A stretch of DNA of 64,000 nt. Source: Paenarthrobacter histidinolovorans. Its GTDB lineage: Bacteria > Actinomycetota > Actinomycetes > Actinomycetales > Micrococcaceae. The notes below the pieces were generated by a model. It ran no database searches. It had not been told where the DNA came from and worked only from the letters and a program-made list of their open reading frames with translations. Below are positions 16,597-24,844 of this stretch, in pieces; within the stretch, counting starts at the first letter, position 1; each line of letters starts with the position of its first letter. The stretch is taken from contig NZ_BMPM01000008.1 in assembly GCF_014647595.1 (NCBI RefSeq), positions 92,767 to 156,766 on the forward strand. The letters are read 5' to 3'. Both the position numbers and the translations under genes were made by a program.

Positions 16597-17192
16597 CGGG
16601 CCGGTAGTTCCTGGATCTCGTCGAAATCCGATCGGGTGAGGAAGCCGAGCTGGGCCTCCTTCTCCTCGAGCTGAATGATGGGGCCCAGCTCAAAGCAGGT
16701 TGCTTCCAGCCGGCGCAGGGCTTTCGCGTTGCGTGAGTCCGGCTCCACGATGATCCGGTCCTTGCCCGGTAGCGAGAACATGTACCGGATCAGGGAGGTG
16801 CCGAGTCTGGGCGTGAAGTGCGGGATGGGGCGAGTTGCCGGTGCCAGCAACAAATGCATCCCAATGTCGGCCTCGCGGGCGGGGTAGGCCTCGCCCACGG
16901 GATCGTGAAGTGGTTCGTACGTCTGGAACAGGGCCATGGGCTCGCCGTCGAGGAGGGCCAGGAAGGCGTGGTGCGTTTCCAGGGAGTCAAGGAAGCCGTA
17001 GATTTCCAACACTTCCTCCTGGGACTTCTCCGTCATGCCCCAGAACTTGGCGCGGGGTTGCTTGACCCATTCGAAGATGAGCCCGATGTCCTCGCTGGGG
17101 ATCAACGGAACGATGCGCAAGTCACCCCAGTTCCCGAGGTTCTCGGAGTAGACGGTGGTGCGGAGGGAGAAGTCATGGGTGGCGGTGGTCAT
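16593..17192 (-). CDS. GNAT acetyltransferase, siderophore-biosynthesis type (IucB/Acetyltransf_8-like)
   Basis: 199 residues, ATG behind AAGGAA. It resembles the acyltransferases of hydroxamate siderophore pathways: WVKQPRAKFWGM (about 43-54), ALLDGEPMALFQTYEP, then DIGMHLLLAPATRP and RYMFSLPGKDRIIVEPDSRNAKALRRLEATCFE. It lies 36 bp after the acylase gene on the same strand, so the two are probably co-transcribed from the iron box at 19374. Inferred role: acylation of a hydroxylamine or amine in siderophore assembly or tailoring. No siderophore synthetase is in the window, so the product is unknown. Confidence 0.8.
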   Translation of the reverse strand: MTTATHDFSLRTTVYSENLGNWGDLRIVPLIPSEDIGLIFEWVKQPRAKFWGMTEKSQEEVLEIYGFLDSLETHHAFLALLDGEPMALFQTYEPLHDPVGEAYPAREADIGMHLLLAPATRPIPHFTPRLGTSLIRYMFSLPGKDRIIVEPDSRNAKALRRLEATCFELGPIIQLEEKEAQLGFLTRSDFDEIQELPAR

Positions 17193-17228
17193 GTGTTCCT
17201 TCGGTAGGCGCGGGGTACGGGTGGGGTG

Positions 17229-19352
17229 TCAGAGCGGGTCTTTGGCCAGGGAGGCCCAGTCGGTGACGACGGGGACCATGCGGCCGTCGCTCCAGAGCGA
17301 AAGCTGGTCCGCAAAGTGGTTGTGGCCGGGCGATCCGGTGGCACCGAAAGGCACAATCCACCGGCTGTTCTCCCGGCGGCCCAGATCCCAGACGTAGCGG
17401 GCCACGGGGCCGCGGAAGCTTCGGTCCTCCACTCCCGGGAGGCTTTCGGTGCTCAGTACACAGCCGGTGTCTCCGCTCAGGGCAGCCGTTGGTACTGCGT
17501 CGGCAAGGGATTCGGGGAGCAGCTGGACTGCCAGCAGAGTGTGCCGGTCACCCCAGGATGCGCCGTCCAGCAAGGCCTCTTCCAATGCCGTGTCTTCCAA
17601 CGCCGCTACTGCCTCCACTGAAACGGCGATGCCAAGTTCGGAACCGCGGGCCAGCAGCGTCTCCAGCGCGAAACCGATGCGCGAGACCACGGACAACCAC
17701 GGGCCAAACAAAGGGGAGTAGCCGCTCGGCGCATTCAGCGGAGCAAGGGCGGCATGCCGTCCGAGGCGCTGGACCAGGGCCCCACGCCAGGCAGCAAAAA
17801 GGGCCGCCGGATGGCTGGCTGCATCCATCCGGCCATCCCACGCCATCAGCTGCGTCCTCAGTTGCTTCGCTTCGTGGGACAAGTCGGAAGGATCCACGGT
17901 GCCCAGGACCTTCCGGAAGGAGGGCCACGGACCCAGCAACGTATCAGTGTGGATGGCTTGCATGTCATCCCCGGACAGCGCCCCGGGGGGCGTGGATTCC
18001 AGCAATTGACGGATACGGATAGCCCGGTAAGGAGGTGCGAACTCCATGGCTACGGCGTCTCCGCCACCTGCCGCACGGTCGTTCGCGCTCACCGCGAACC
18101 GCTCAATCTCTGTGCGGGGCAACACGGCGTAGTCTCCCTCCCACGCGTGGCGGGGAGAAAAGGCCGGCGCCGGCAGCCGCCGGTTTGCCGGGTTGCGTTG
18201 CGGAACCAGTCCGGCAACGAAATGCCTCACCGCTCCCGATGAATCCGCGGCCACCACGCTGTTGACGGGCTCCACCCAGGCATCGAAAGCAGCTTCGACG
18301 TCAGCGACGCTCCGGCTCCGCAGCAGCGGCAGGAGGGCCTCAAAACCCAGTCGCCCCTCAACCCGCGACGGGAAACGCAGGCTCAGCGCACCGCCGTCGG
18401 GCGTGTCAGAGATGACCGGACCGCGGGCGGTCTCAACGATCTCAACGGTCTCCGCTTCACCGCCCCGGACGCTGATGGTCTCGGTACTGACGACGACGGG
18501 TTCCCATCCTTGCGCTCCGTGCGCCTCGATGCGTTCGCCGTTGCTGTCGGTGATCCGGCGGAGTTCCTCCACAAAGAGGTCCTGGTAGTCGGCCATCGCG
18601 TTCGTGACGGCCCAGGCGGCGTGGCCCGCATGCGCGAAGTGCGGCAGGCCGGGAACTCCTGGGAACGCGAAGCCCACGACGTCGAATTCCGGGCAGGCCA
18701 GCCGCAGCTGCTGGTACACGCCAGGCAGTTCCATGAGCCGGTGGGGGTCCCCGGCGATCAATGGCAGGCCGCTCGCGGTCGTTGAGCCGTGGGCGGCCCA
18801 GGCGTTGCTGCCGGACCAGACGGGAGCCTCGATGCTGAACAGGTCCACAGCTTCTTCCCCGAGTGTCCGCGCGACGTGGGCCCGGAACATCTTGTTGGGG
18901 AAGGTGGAGAAGAGGATGTGGTGCACCAGGAAGACCCCCAGCGGCGTCCAGGGGAGCCAGGGTTCGGGGGCGCAGCCGGTTTCAGCGAACTCCGGGCCGC
19001 CGCGCAGGCCGTCGGTGAGTGCCTGGTTGATGCCGGCCACGTACTGGCCGCACCAGCGCTGGGTGTGGCGGGGGAGTTTGTCGAAGCAGCGGCGCGCGGT
19101 GTCGTTGAGCCGGGCCTGCCGGGCAAAACGGTCCCAGGCAACGGCATCGGGCCCCAGCATTTCGGCCACCCGACCTTCTGAACGCCAGCGCTCCAGTTCG
19201 ATCTGCCAGGAACGGTCCATTGCGGCGTTCCGGCCTTGAAGGAATGCGAGTTCGTCCGCCGACTCCGCCCAGAGGTGCGGGATTCCCCAGTTGTCGCGGT
19301 AGGTTCCGGTGCCGCCTGCCGGGGCGGGGTGGTGCGTCGGGGCAGGCGTCAT
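17229..19352 (-). CDS. Penicillin-acylase family N-terminal-nucleophile hydrolase
   Basis: 707 residues. The family layout is visible: an alpha-chain-like segment starting TYRDNWGIPHLWAESADELAFLQG (in two pieces), DRSWQIELERWRSEGRVAEM, then the autocleavage site SGSNAWAAHGS, in which Ser182 of GSNAW would become the beta-chain nucleophile. Other beta-chain marks are PLIAGDPHRLMELP and VTNAMADYQDLFVEEL. No signal peptide is evident, unlike secreted penicillin acylases, so it may act in the cytosol. Its neighbours (iron box, siderophore-type GNAT, siderophore-interacting protein) suggest removal or attachment of an acyl group on a siderophore, as PvdQ does for pyoverdine and as I recall being proposed for acylases beside desferrioxamine genes. 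Confidence 0.88.
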   Translation of the reverse strand: MTPAPTHHPAPAGGTGTYRDNWGIPHLWAESADELAFLQGRNAAMDRSWQIELERWRSEGRVAEMLGPDAVAWDRFARQARLNDTARRCFDKLPRHTQRWCGQYVAGINQALTDGLRGGPEFAETGCAPEPWLPWTPLGVFLVHHILFSTFPNKMFRAHVARTLGEEAVDLFSIEAPVWSGSNAWAAHGSTTASGLPLIAGDPHRLMELPGVYQQLRLACPEFDVVGFAFPGVPGLPHFAHAGHAAWAVTNAMADYQDLFVEELRRITDSNGERIEAHGAQGWEPVVVSTETISVRGGEAETVEIVETARGPVISDTPDGGALSLRFPSRVEGRLGFEALLPLLRSRSVADVEAAFDAWVEPVNSVVAADSSGAVRHFVAGLVPQRNPANRRLPAPAFSPRHAWEGDYAVLPRTEIERFAVSANDRAAGGGDAVAMEFAPPYRAIRIRQLLESTPPGALSGDDMQAIHTDTLLGPWPSFRKVLGTVDPSDLSHEAKQLRTQLMAWDGRMDAASHPAALFAAWRGALVQRLGRHAALAPLNAPSGYSPLFGPWLSVVSRIGFALETLLARGSELGIAVSVEAVAALEDTALEEALLDGASWGDRHTLLAVQLLPESLADAVPTAALSGDTGCVLSTESLPGVEDRSFRGPVARYVWDLGRRENSRWIVPFGATGSPGHNHFADQLSLWSDGRMVPVVTDWASLAKDPL

Positions 19353-19373
19353 GATGTCTGGCCGCTTTCGAGC

Positions 19374-19392
19374 TTAGGTTAGGCTTACTTAA
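19374..19392. promoter_or_regulatory. Iron box (IdeR/DmdR/DtxR operator)
   Basis: TTAGGTTAGGCTTACTTAA is a 19-bp interrupted palindrome matching the actinobacterial DtxR-family operator consensus (TTAGGTTAGSCTAACCTAA). It sits 22 bp before the acylase start (minus) and 62 bp before the siderophore-interacting gene (plus). One iron-loaded repressor site could thus control both directions. Confidence 0.88.
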
Positions 19393-19453
19393 GTTCAAGA
19401 TAAATGGCTTTGGCCCCGGGCACAAATCGTGGCCGTTCGTGAAGGAGTGTTGC

Positions 19454-20179
19454 TTGAAGCGCAATTGGGAAGGTGTGGTCCTCAAGGTCATGGGCGCCAA
19501 GGACTTCACCCTGGAAGTCACCGCCCGCGAAGAAATCACCCCGGACTTCCTCCGCATCCACGTGCGCGACGGCGGACTCCTCAAGGTCTGTGACCTGCAC
19601 CCGACCATGTGGATCCGGCTCTGGTTCAACGATTCCGGCAAGGCCCACCAGCGCGCCTACACCCTGGTCAACCCGGACCCGGAGGCCGGCACCTTCAGCA
19701 TGGACTTCGCCATGCACAGCGGGGTGGCGGCTGATTGGGCCCGCACAGTCGAAGCCGGCGACACCATCGACGCCACGGTCCAAGGCAGCTCCTTCGCGTT
19801 CCCGCAGCCCACTCCGCGCCGCATCTGGGTGGTGGGGGACCCGGCCTCCCTTCCAGCCATCAACTCGCTGCTGGATGCACGCGGACCGGGCGGCGCGCCC
19901 GTCACCGCTTGGCTCGAATACCAGCACGACGCCGACCCCTCACTTGAAATCCGGACGTCCAGTGACGACGTCGTCACCTGGATTCCGCGCAAACGCGACG
20001 GCGCCGCGCTGGTTGAGGAAGTCTGCGGCGCGTTGACTGCGCACACCGTCTCGGTGGCGGACGACTTCTTCTGGGTCGCCTGCGAGGCGTCCAGCACCCG
20101 GGCCATCGTGAAGCACCTTAAGAAGGAACTCGGGGTGGACAAGCATCGGATTGACGCTTTGGGGTATTGGCGAGCCTAG
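19454..20179 (+). CDS. Siderophore-interacting protein (FAD-dependent ferric-siderophore reductase)
   Basis: 241 residues from a TTG at 19454, preceded at 6 nt by AAGGAG. A GTG at 19439 is in frame but would place the ribosome site inside the gene. The SIP family layout is clear: an FAD-binding half with HPTMWIRLWF and RAYTLVNPDPEAG (flavin-binding RxYT), then a C-terminal NAD(P)H-reductase-like half with RIWVVGDPASLPAINSLLDA and FFWVACEASSTRAIVKHLKKE. It reduces Fe(III)-siderophores in the cytosol to release iron. The iron box upstream agrees with expression under iron limitation. Confidence 0.92.
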   Translation: MKRNWEGVVLKVMGAKDFTLEVTAREEITPDFLRIHVRDGGLLKVCDLHPTMWIRLWFNDSGKAHQRAYTLVNPDPEAGTFSMDFAMHSGVAADWARTVEAGDTIDATVQGSSFAFPQPTPRRIWVVGDPASLPAINSLLDARGPGGAPVTAWLEYQHDADPSLEIRTSSDDVVTWIPRKRDGAALVEEVCGALTAHTVSVADDFFWVACEASSTRAIVKHLKKELGVDKHRIDALGYWRA

Positions 20180-20328
20180 GGAACCGGGCCCGCCGCGGCT
20201 GTGAGCAGGCGCCGATGAGGCGAGTGCCGCCGTCGGGCTTTATATCGCACAGCGGGTAGGGTGTGACGTTTGCCGCGCAATCGGTGTTTAGCTGGCCACT
20301 TCTAACTCATTTGTGATATTTCTTGGTT

Positions 20329-21852
20329 ATGACTCAAGCTACGCCAGAACACGTAGGCCTCCTGCTCCGCAACGCCCGCGGCGAAAAGGGCTGGACGCAG
20401 GGGCAATTGGCTTCTGAGCTGGGAACCAGCCAGAGCGCTATCGCCCGGATGGAACAGGGTAAGCAGAACCTGAGCCTCCGAATGATCGAACGCCTCGAAG
20501 CGATCTTCGGCCGTTCGATCGTCAAGGTCGGCAAACCCCAGATGACCCACCTGCGGGTGGAAGGCGGCCGGACGCTGTCCGGTGAGGTTGATGTCAACAG
20601 CAGCAAGAACGCCGGCGTGGCCTTGCTGTGCGCAAGCCTGATCAACCGGGGCACCACCACGCTGCGCCGCCTGGCACGCATTGAGGAAGTGAACCGGATT
20701 GTTGAAGTCCTGACATCCATCGGTGTGGAATGCACCTGGCTCAACGGAAGCGATCTGCGCATCCGCAGGCCCGAGGTCCTTGACCTGGAATCAATGGATG
20801 TGGACGCTGCCCGACGGACCCGCAGCGTCATCATGCTGCTGGGGCCACTCCTGGACGAGACCAGCGAATACTTGCTTCCCTACGCCGGTGGTTGCGACCT
20901 CGGAACACGCACCGTAGAGCCCCACATGCAGGCGCTGCGCCAGTTCGGCCTGGACGTTGAGGCAAAGTCCGGGTTCTACTCGGTCACCGCGCCTCCCGCC
21001 GACGGACACCACCGCTCGTTCGTGCTGACTGAGCGCGGCGACACCGTCACGGAGAACGCCATCATGGCAGCGGCGCACCGCGAGGGCACCACGGTTATCC
21101 GCAACGCCAGCCCGAACTACATGGTCCAGGACCTCTGCTTCTACTTGCAGGGCTTGGGAGTGGACATCCAGGGCGTGGGAACCACCACATTGAAGATCAC
21201 CGGCCGGCCGGCCATCGACGTGGACATTGAATACTTCCCGTCAGAAGACCCCATCGAGGCCATGAGCCTGATCACCGCCGGAATCGTGACCAATTCGGAA
21301 GTCACCATCCGCCGGGTCCCTATCGAATTCATGGAGATCGAGCTGGCCACCCTGGAACAAATGGGCCAGAAGCTCGAAATCTCCGGTGAATACATGGCCC
21401 GCAACGGCCGCACCCGCCTGGTGGACGTAACCACCAAGCCCTCGGAGCTGCACGCCCCGCAGGACAAGATCCACCCCATGCCGTTCCCGGGCCTGAACAT
21501 CGACAACCTGCCCTTCTTCGCCGTCATCGCCGGCAATGCTGAAGGACAGACCATGATCCATGACTGGGTCTACGAAAACCGGGCCATCTACCTGACCGAA
21601 CTGAACAAGCTCGGCGCCCAGGTGCAGCTCCTGGATCCCCACCGGATCTACGTCAACGGACCCACCAAGTGGCGTGCCGCGGAAGTCGGTTGCCCTCCGG
21701 CCCTGCGTCCGGCTGCCTGCCTTCTCCTGGCGATGCTTGCGGCCAGGGGTACGTCCGAGTTGCGCAACATCTACGTGATCGAGCGCGGTTACGAGGACCT
21801 GGCCGAGCGGCTGAACACCATCGGCGCAAAGGTGGAGTACTTCCAGGACTGA
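20329..21852 (+). CDS. murA: XRE-type HTH domain fused to a MurA-like enolpyruvyl transferase
   Basis: 507 residues from the ATG at 20329. Residues about 5-60 form an XRE/Cro HTH (LLLRNARGEKGWTQGQLASE, GTSQSAIARMEQGKQ). From about 72 to the end it is collinear with UDP-GlcNAc 1-carboxyvinyltransferase. Lys93 and Asn94 lie in VNSSKNAG, and a Cys at 189 lies in AGGCDLGTRTVEPHM, the position of the catalytic/fosfomycin-reactive Cys of MurA. The C-terminus is ERGYEDLAERLNTIGAKVE. MurA commits UDP-GlcNAc to peptidoglycan. The DNA-binding domain is an addition to the usual about 420-residue enzyme, so this may be a second, regulatory MurA. There is almost no ribosome site, so a leaderless transcript is possible. 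Confidence 0.9.
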   Translation: MTQATPEHVGLLLRNARGEKGWTQGQLASELGTSQSAIARMEQGKQNLSLRMIERLEAIFGRSIVKVGKPQMTHLRVEGGRTLSGEVDVNSSKNAGVALLCASLINRGTTTLRRLARIEEVNRIVEVLTSIGVECTWLNGSDLRIRRPEVLDLESMDVDAARRTRSVIMLLGPLLDETSEYLLPYAGGCDLGTRTVEPHMQALRQFGLDVEAKSGFYSVTAPPADGHHRSFVLTERGDTVTENAIMAAAHREGTTVIRNASPNYMVQDLCFYLQGLGVDIQGVGTTTLKITGRPAIDVDIEYFPSEDPIEAMSLITAGIVTNSEVTIRRVPIEFMEIELATLEQMGQKLEISGEYMARNGRTRLVDVTTKPSELHAPQDKIHPMPFPGLNIDNLPFFAVIAGNAEGQTMIHDWVYENRAIYLTELNKLGAQVQLLDPHRIYVNGPTKWRAAEVGCPPALRPAACLLLAMLAARGTSELRNIYVIERGYEDLAERLNTIGAKVEYFQD

Positions 21853-21858
21853 TGCTGA

Positions 21859-21954
21859 CGTATTTCTGCTGGATCATCGGCTTTCGCAGCAACGGGAAAG
21901 CCCGGAATCACGGGCCTTCCGGCTGCTGCTTCGAGCGATGATCCAGCAAATACG
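21859..21954. repeat. 96-bp imperfect hairpin repeat (copy A) beside the second DUF559 gene
   Basis: The outer arms are GCTGGATCATCG (21868-21879) and CGATGATCCAGC (21936-21947), extended outward by CGTATTT and AAATACG. An inner stem pairs GCAGCAACGGGAAAGCCCG with the matching right strand. It lies between the convergent murA-like and DUF559 genes, 7 nt after one stop and 4 nt after the other, so it could act as a shared terminator. It shares its ends with copy B at 22842. Confidence 0.8.
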
Positions 21955-21957
21955 CTG

Positions 21958-22782
21958 TCACCGCCTACCCTGCGCCCTTCCGAGCCCAAGGCACGCCCGG
22001 ATCTGGCCTAGGACCAAGTCCGGCGAGTTCCAGATTTGCTCGGGGGCGAAGCTCAGGACGCGGTAACCCAATGCATGGGCAGCGTTCAGCCTGCCCATGT
22101 CCTTCCGCCACGCCTCCCTTGAACTGTGGAACTGATAGCCATTGACCTCCACAATCAGCCAGCCATCAATCAGGGTGTCCACCCGGCCCACTCCGGAGAT
22201 ATGGACTTGGCGTCTGAATGATAGACCAGCTGATTCGAAGAGCAGGCGGGCACTGATCTCCGGGACGGATTCAGACAAACCGTCGGCCTTACGCAGGAGT
22301 TTCCTCGCATTCCCGAAGTGGTTGGCCCGCAGCTCGCCCTCCAGGACTTCACGGGGAACTCCACGGTTTTTCATGGCGGACTGAGCCACGGCAATGGCGT
22401 CAACGTCCGGCAGGCACGTGAGAGCATGAATGACGGTGTCTTCCAGCGATGCAACTGGAATGCAGGACTCCGGGCCCAGCCTAAGACCACCGTGCCGGAT
22501 AAACCCCCGGCCTCTGTTGTGCTTGGTTGCCAGATGAAGTCTTCCCGGTTTGTCTTTAAGCCAGAGGCCATAGCGGACAGCAGCGCTTGCGCATGTCAGA
22601 AGTCCGTTGTTTACGAGGGCGGAGACAAACTCTGTATCTGCGGATGGCAGAGCCCATATGCCGTGCCGCGGTTGATAGGCCCCCTCGAGCTTCCTTAGGT
22701 CACCCGGGGTGTGCCCGTGGGCCCTGAGAAGACCCACCTTGGCTACTCCACCTACTGACGACAGGAATTCGAATGCGTTCAT
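21958..22782 (-). CDS. AbiEi-like N-terminus plus DUF559 (Vsr-fold endonuclease-like) protein
   Basis: 274 residues. The N-terminal half resembles AbiEi-type winged-helix proteins (GGVAKVGLLRAHGHTPGDL, then YQPRHGIWALP and LTCASAAVRYGLWL). The C-terminal about 100 residues carry the DUF559 core: VPEISARLLFESAGLSF, VDTLIDGWLIVEVNGYQFHS, then WRKDMGRLNAAHALGYRVLSF. The Asp of VDTLID and the Glu of IVEVNG are positioned as in Vsr/MutH-like nucleases. It is distantly related to the gene at 1349 in domain order. It has no toxin partner and is flanked at both ends by hairpin repeats. Function is unknown, and nuclease activity is an inference. Confidence 0.78.
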   Translation of the reverse strand: MNAFEFLSSVGGVAKVGLLRAHGHTPGDLRKLEGAYQPRHGIWALPSADTEFVSALVNNGLLTCASAAVRYGLWLKDKPGRLHLATKHNRGRGFIRHGGLRLGPESCIPVASLEDTVIHALTCLPDVDAIAVAQSAMKNRGVPREVLEGELRANHFGNARKLLRKADGLSESVPEISARLLFESAGLSFRRQVHISGVGRVDTLIDGWLIVEVNGYQFHSSREAWRKDMGRLNAAHALGYRVLSFAPEQIWNSPDLVLGQIRACLGLGRAQGRR

Positions 22783-22841
22783 GCCTTCAGTCAGTCACGG
22801 ACAGGTCCCTCCCCGGCCTGGAAACTTCGCGTATGTGGACA

Positions 22842-22930
22842 ATTCTGCTGGATCATCGGCCCCGGCCAGCTTGCTTGACCCGCTGATCCGTGGGTCCCCT
22901 CCGCTACCAAGGGCGATGATCCAGCAGAAT
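22842..22930. repeat. 89-bp hairpin repeat (copy B) upstream of the second DUF559 gene
   Basis: Perfect 17-bp outer arms ATTCTGCTGGATCATCG (22842-22858) and CGATGATCCAGCAGAAT (22914-22930). An inner GACCC/GGGTC stem is present. The outer arms match those of copy A (TGCTGGATCATCG), but the interior differs. It sits about 60 bp before the DUF559 start. The rest of the gap 22783-23007 shows no gene. Confidence 0.8.
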
Positions 22931-23007
22931 CTGTTTGCCGCAGGCCAATCCGCAAGCCCCACCCGATGTTCGGGAGGCAACCCGCTGCTGACCAGGGCGC
23001 GGCGGCC

Positions 23008-23625
23008 TTAGCCCTCCATGTCTCCGATGTTCCCGCTATCCCCGATGCCCCCGGGTTCCGGCCAAGCCATCAGGTACGCTCCTACAGCTCCTTCGGTGAG
23101 GTAGAAAACCAGGGGCGGTATGTCCTTGGTGGCAGCCAGGACCGCCCCGGAAACCGCGGCCATGCCTGCTGCCGTCAACCCCACCCATCGTTTGGCGGGG
23201 GACTTCAGGAGGCTGCCTCCCAGTGCTGCCAAGCCCACCACATGCAGCCATGAGTAGGCGAGGAACGGTGCATTGGATCCCCGAAAAGCAGCGAAACGCT
23301 CAAGGTCCGAGGCCCGCCGCGACAGGCTGTAGATAAAGAATGGGGCGCCCGCAAGCAGCACTGTCGCTGCCGCGGACGCCCATGCTTTGGAAGGTCCGGC
23401 CGGTTGTGTCTTTGAGAACGCCATGAAGCCCACCGGTACTGCGGCGGTTCCTGCAGCGGCCGCGTGATGGCCGATCACCCAGCCGCGCTCGCTGGCAAGC
23501 AGCAGACGCAGGCGCTCTGCGGGGTCTTGCATGAGGTACACCCGGGACCCCGGGGAAATCCCGGCCAGCCACACCACCGAACCCGCAACGATGACAGCCC
23601 CCGCCCGGCGGTATGGATGCCTCAT
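23008..23625 (-). CDS. Hypothetical membrane protein
   Basis: 205 residues from the ATG at 23623-23625 (MRHPYRRAGAVIVAGSVVWLAG). An in-frame extension upstream overlaps metZ and was rejected. About five or six hydrophobic segments are seen, including TVLLAGAPFFIYSLSRR, AYSWLHVVGLAALGGSLL and WVGLTAAGMAAVSGAVLAATK, with a short Gly/Asp tail at the C-terminus. I do not recognise the family. It lies 10 bp downstream of metZ on the same strand, so it may be read on the SAM-IV-controlled transcript. Confidence 0.7.
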   Translation of the reverse strand: MRHPYRRAGAVIVAGSVVWLAGISPGSRVYLMQDPAERLRLLLASERGWVIGHHAAAAGTAAVPVGFMAFSKTQPAGPSKAWASAAATVLLAGAPFFIYSLSRRASDLERFAAFRGSNAPFLAYSWLHVVGLAALGGSLLKSPAKRWVGLTAAGMAAVSGAVLAATKDIPPLVFYLTEGAVGAYLMAWPEPGGIGDSGNIGDMEG

Positions 23626-23635
23626 GCCAGCAAGG

Positions 23636-24844
23636 TTAGACCTGTTTGAGGGCCTTCTCCAGATCCAGGATGAGATCGTCCACGTCCTCGAGCCCCACCG
23701 ACAAGCGCACCACGCCATCGAACAGCCCAATCGCCGCGCGCCCCTCCGGCCCCATGGCCCGGTGGGTGGTGGTGGCAGGGTGGGTGATCAGGGACTTGGA
23801 GTCACCGAGGTTGTTGGAGATGTCGATGACACGAAGCCCATCAAGCAGAGCGAACGCGGCTTCCTTGGCGGAGCGGCCAGCTGACGGCGAGAGCTCGAAA
23901 GTGAGCACCGTGCCGCCGGCTTTCATCTGCTTCGCCGCGAGCTCGTACTGCGGGTGCGATTTCAGCAGGGGGTACTTGACCCAGCTGATGGCGGGCTGCT
24001 GCTCCAACCATTCGGCGATCTTCAGGGCTGATGCCGAGCTGTGGTTGACGCGCAGCCCGATGGTCTCCAGTCCCTTGGTCAATACCCAGGCGTTGAAGGC
24101 CGAAAGCGATGGTCCGGTGTGGCGCATGAGCTGCTTCACGGGTCCGTCGATGAATTCCTTGGTGCCCAGGATTGCGCCACCGAGGACGCGTCCCTGGCCG
24201 TCGATGTGCTTGGTGCCTGAGTACACAATCACGTCGGCGCCCAGCTCACCGCAGCGTTGCAGCAGCGGAGTGGCAAAGACGTTGTCGACGACGACAGTCG
24301 CCCCCGCGGCATGCGCCAGTTGGCTGACAGCCTCGATGTCCACGATTTCCTGCATGGGGTTGGAGGGAGACTCGAAGAACACCGCAGTGGTGGGTTCGGA
24401 GAGGGCCTCACGCCACTGTTCCAGGTCCGGGCCATCCACGAAAACGGTTTCCACACCCCAGCGGGGAAGGATCTCGTTGAGGATCACGAAGCAGGAGCCG
24501 AAGAGGGAACGGGCGGCAACCACCCGGTCGCCGGCAGCCAGCAGGGCACCCAACGCGGTGAAGACAGCGGACATGCCGGACGCCGTCGCAAAGCACGCCT
24601 CGGTTCCTTCGAGCAGGCGCAGCCGCTCCTGGAAGGTGGCCACGGACGGGTTGCCGTAGCGGGAGTAGACGAAGCGTTCGTCCTCTCCGGTGAAGGCACG
24701 CTCTGCGGCGGCGGCGGATTCGTAGACGAAACCGGAGTTCAGGAAGACGGGTTCGGCCGTTTCCTGGAAGTTGGTGCGGTCAAGGCCACCGCGGACGGCT
24801 TGGGTATCGGGGCTCCAGCCGGCGGCGTCGGGATTGAAAGTCAC
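23636..24844 (-). CDS. metZ: O-succinylhomoserine sulfhydrylase
   Basis: 402 residues. GTG start directly follows the rhodanese stop (TAAGTG). It is a Cys/Met-metabolism PLP enzyme: SRYGNPSVATFQERL (61-75), ATASGMSAVFTALGALL (87-102), DNVFATPLLQ (187-196), with the PLP lysine 212 in YSGTKHIDGQGRVLGG, and a C-terminal GVVRLSVGLEDVDDLI. The N-terminus GWSPDTQAVRGGL...TAEPVFLNSGF is that of MetZ rather than cystathionine synthase. It makes homocysteine from O-succinylhomoserine and sulfide. The operon order DUF1737-rhodanese-metZ and the SAM-IV riboswitch upstream agree with a methionine-biosynthesis role. Confidence 0.93.
   Translation of the reverse strand: MTFNPDAAGWSPDTQAVRGGLDRTNFQETAEPVFLNSGFVYESAAAAERAFTGEDERFVYSRYGNPSVATFQERLRLLEGTEACFATASGMSAVFTALGALLAAGDRVVAARSLFGSCFVILNEILPRWGVETVFVDGPDLEQWREALSEPTTAVFFESPSNPMQEIVDIEAVSQLAHAAGATVVVDNVFATPLLQRCGELGADVIVYSGTKHIDGQGRVLGGAILGTKEFIDGPVKQLMRHTGPSLSAFNAWVLTKGLETIGLRVNHSSASALKIAEWLEQQPAISWVKYPLLKSHPQYELAAKQMKAGGTVLTFELSPSAGRSAKEAAFALLDGLRVIDISNNLGDSKSLITHPATTTHRAMGPEGRAAIGLFDGVVRLSVGLEDVDDLILDLEKALKQV

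Noticed and set aside
16593..20179. Complete siderophore biosynthesis cluster
   Set aside because: No NIS synthetase, ornithine/lysine oxygenase, decarboxylase or peptide synthetase is in the window; only tailoring and uptake-side genes are seen.
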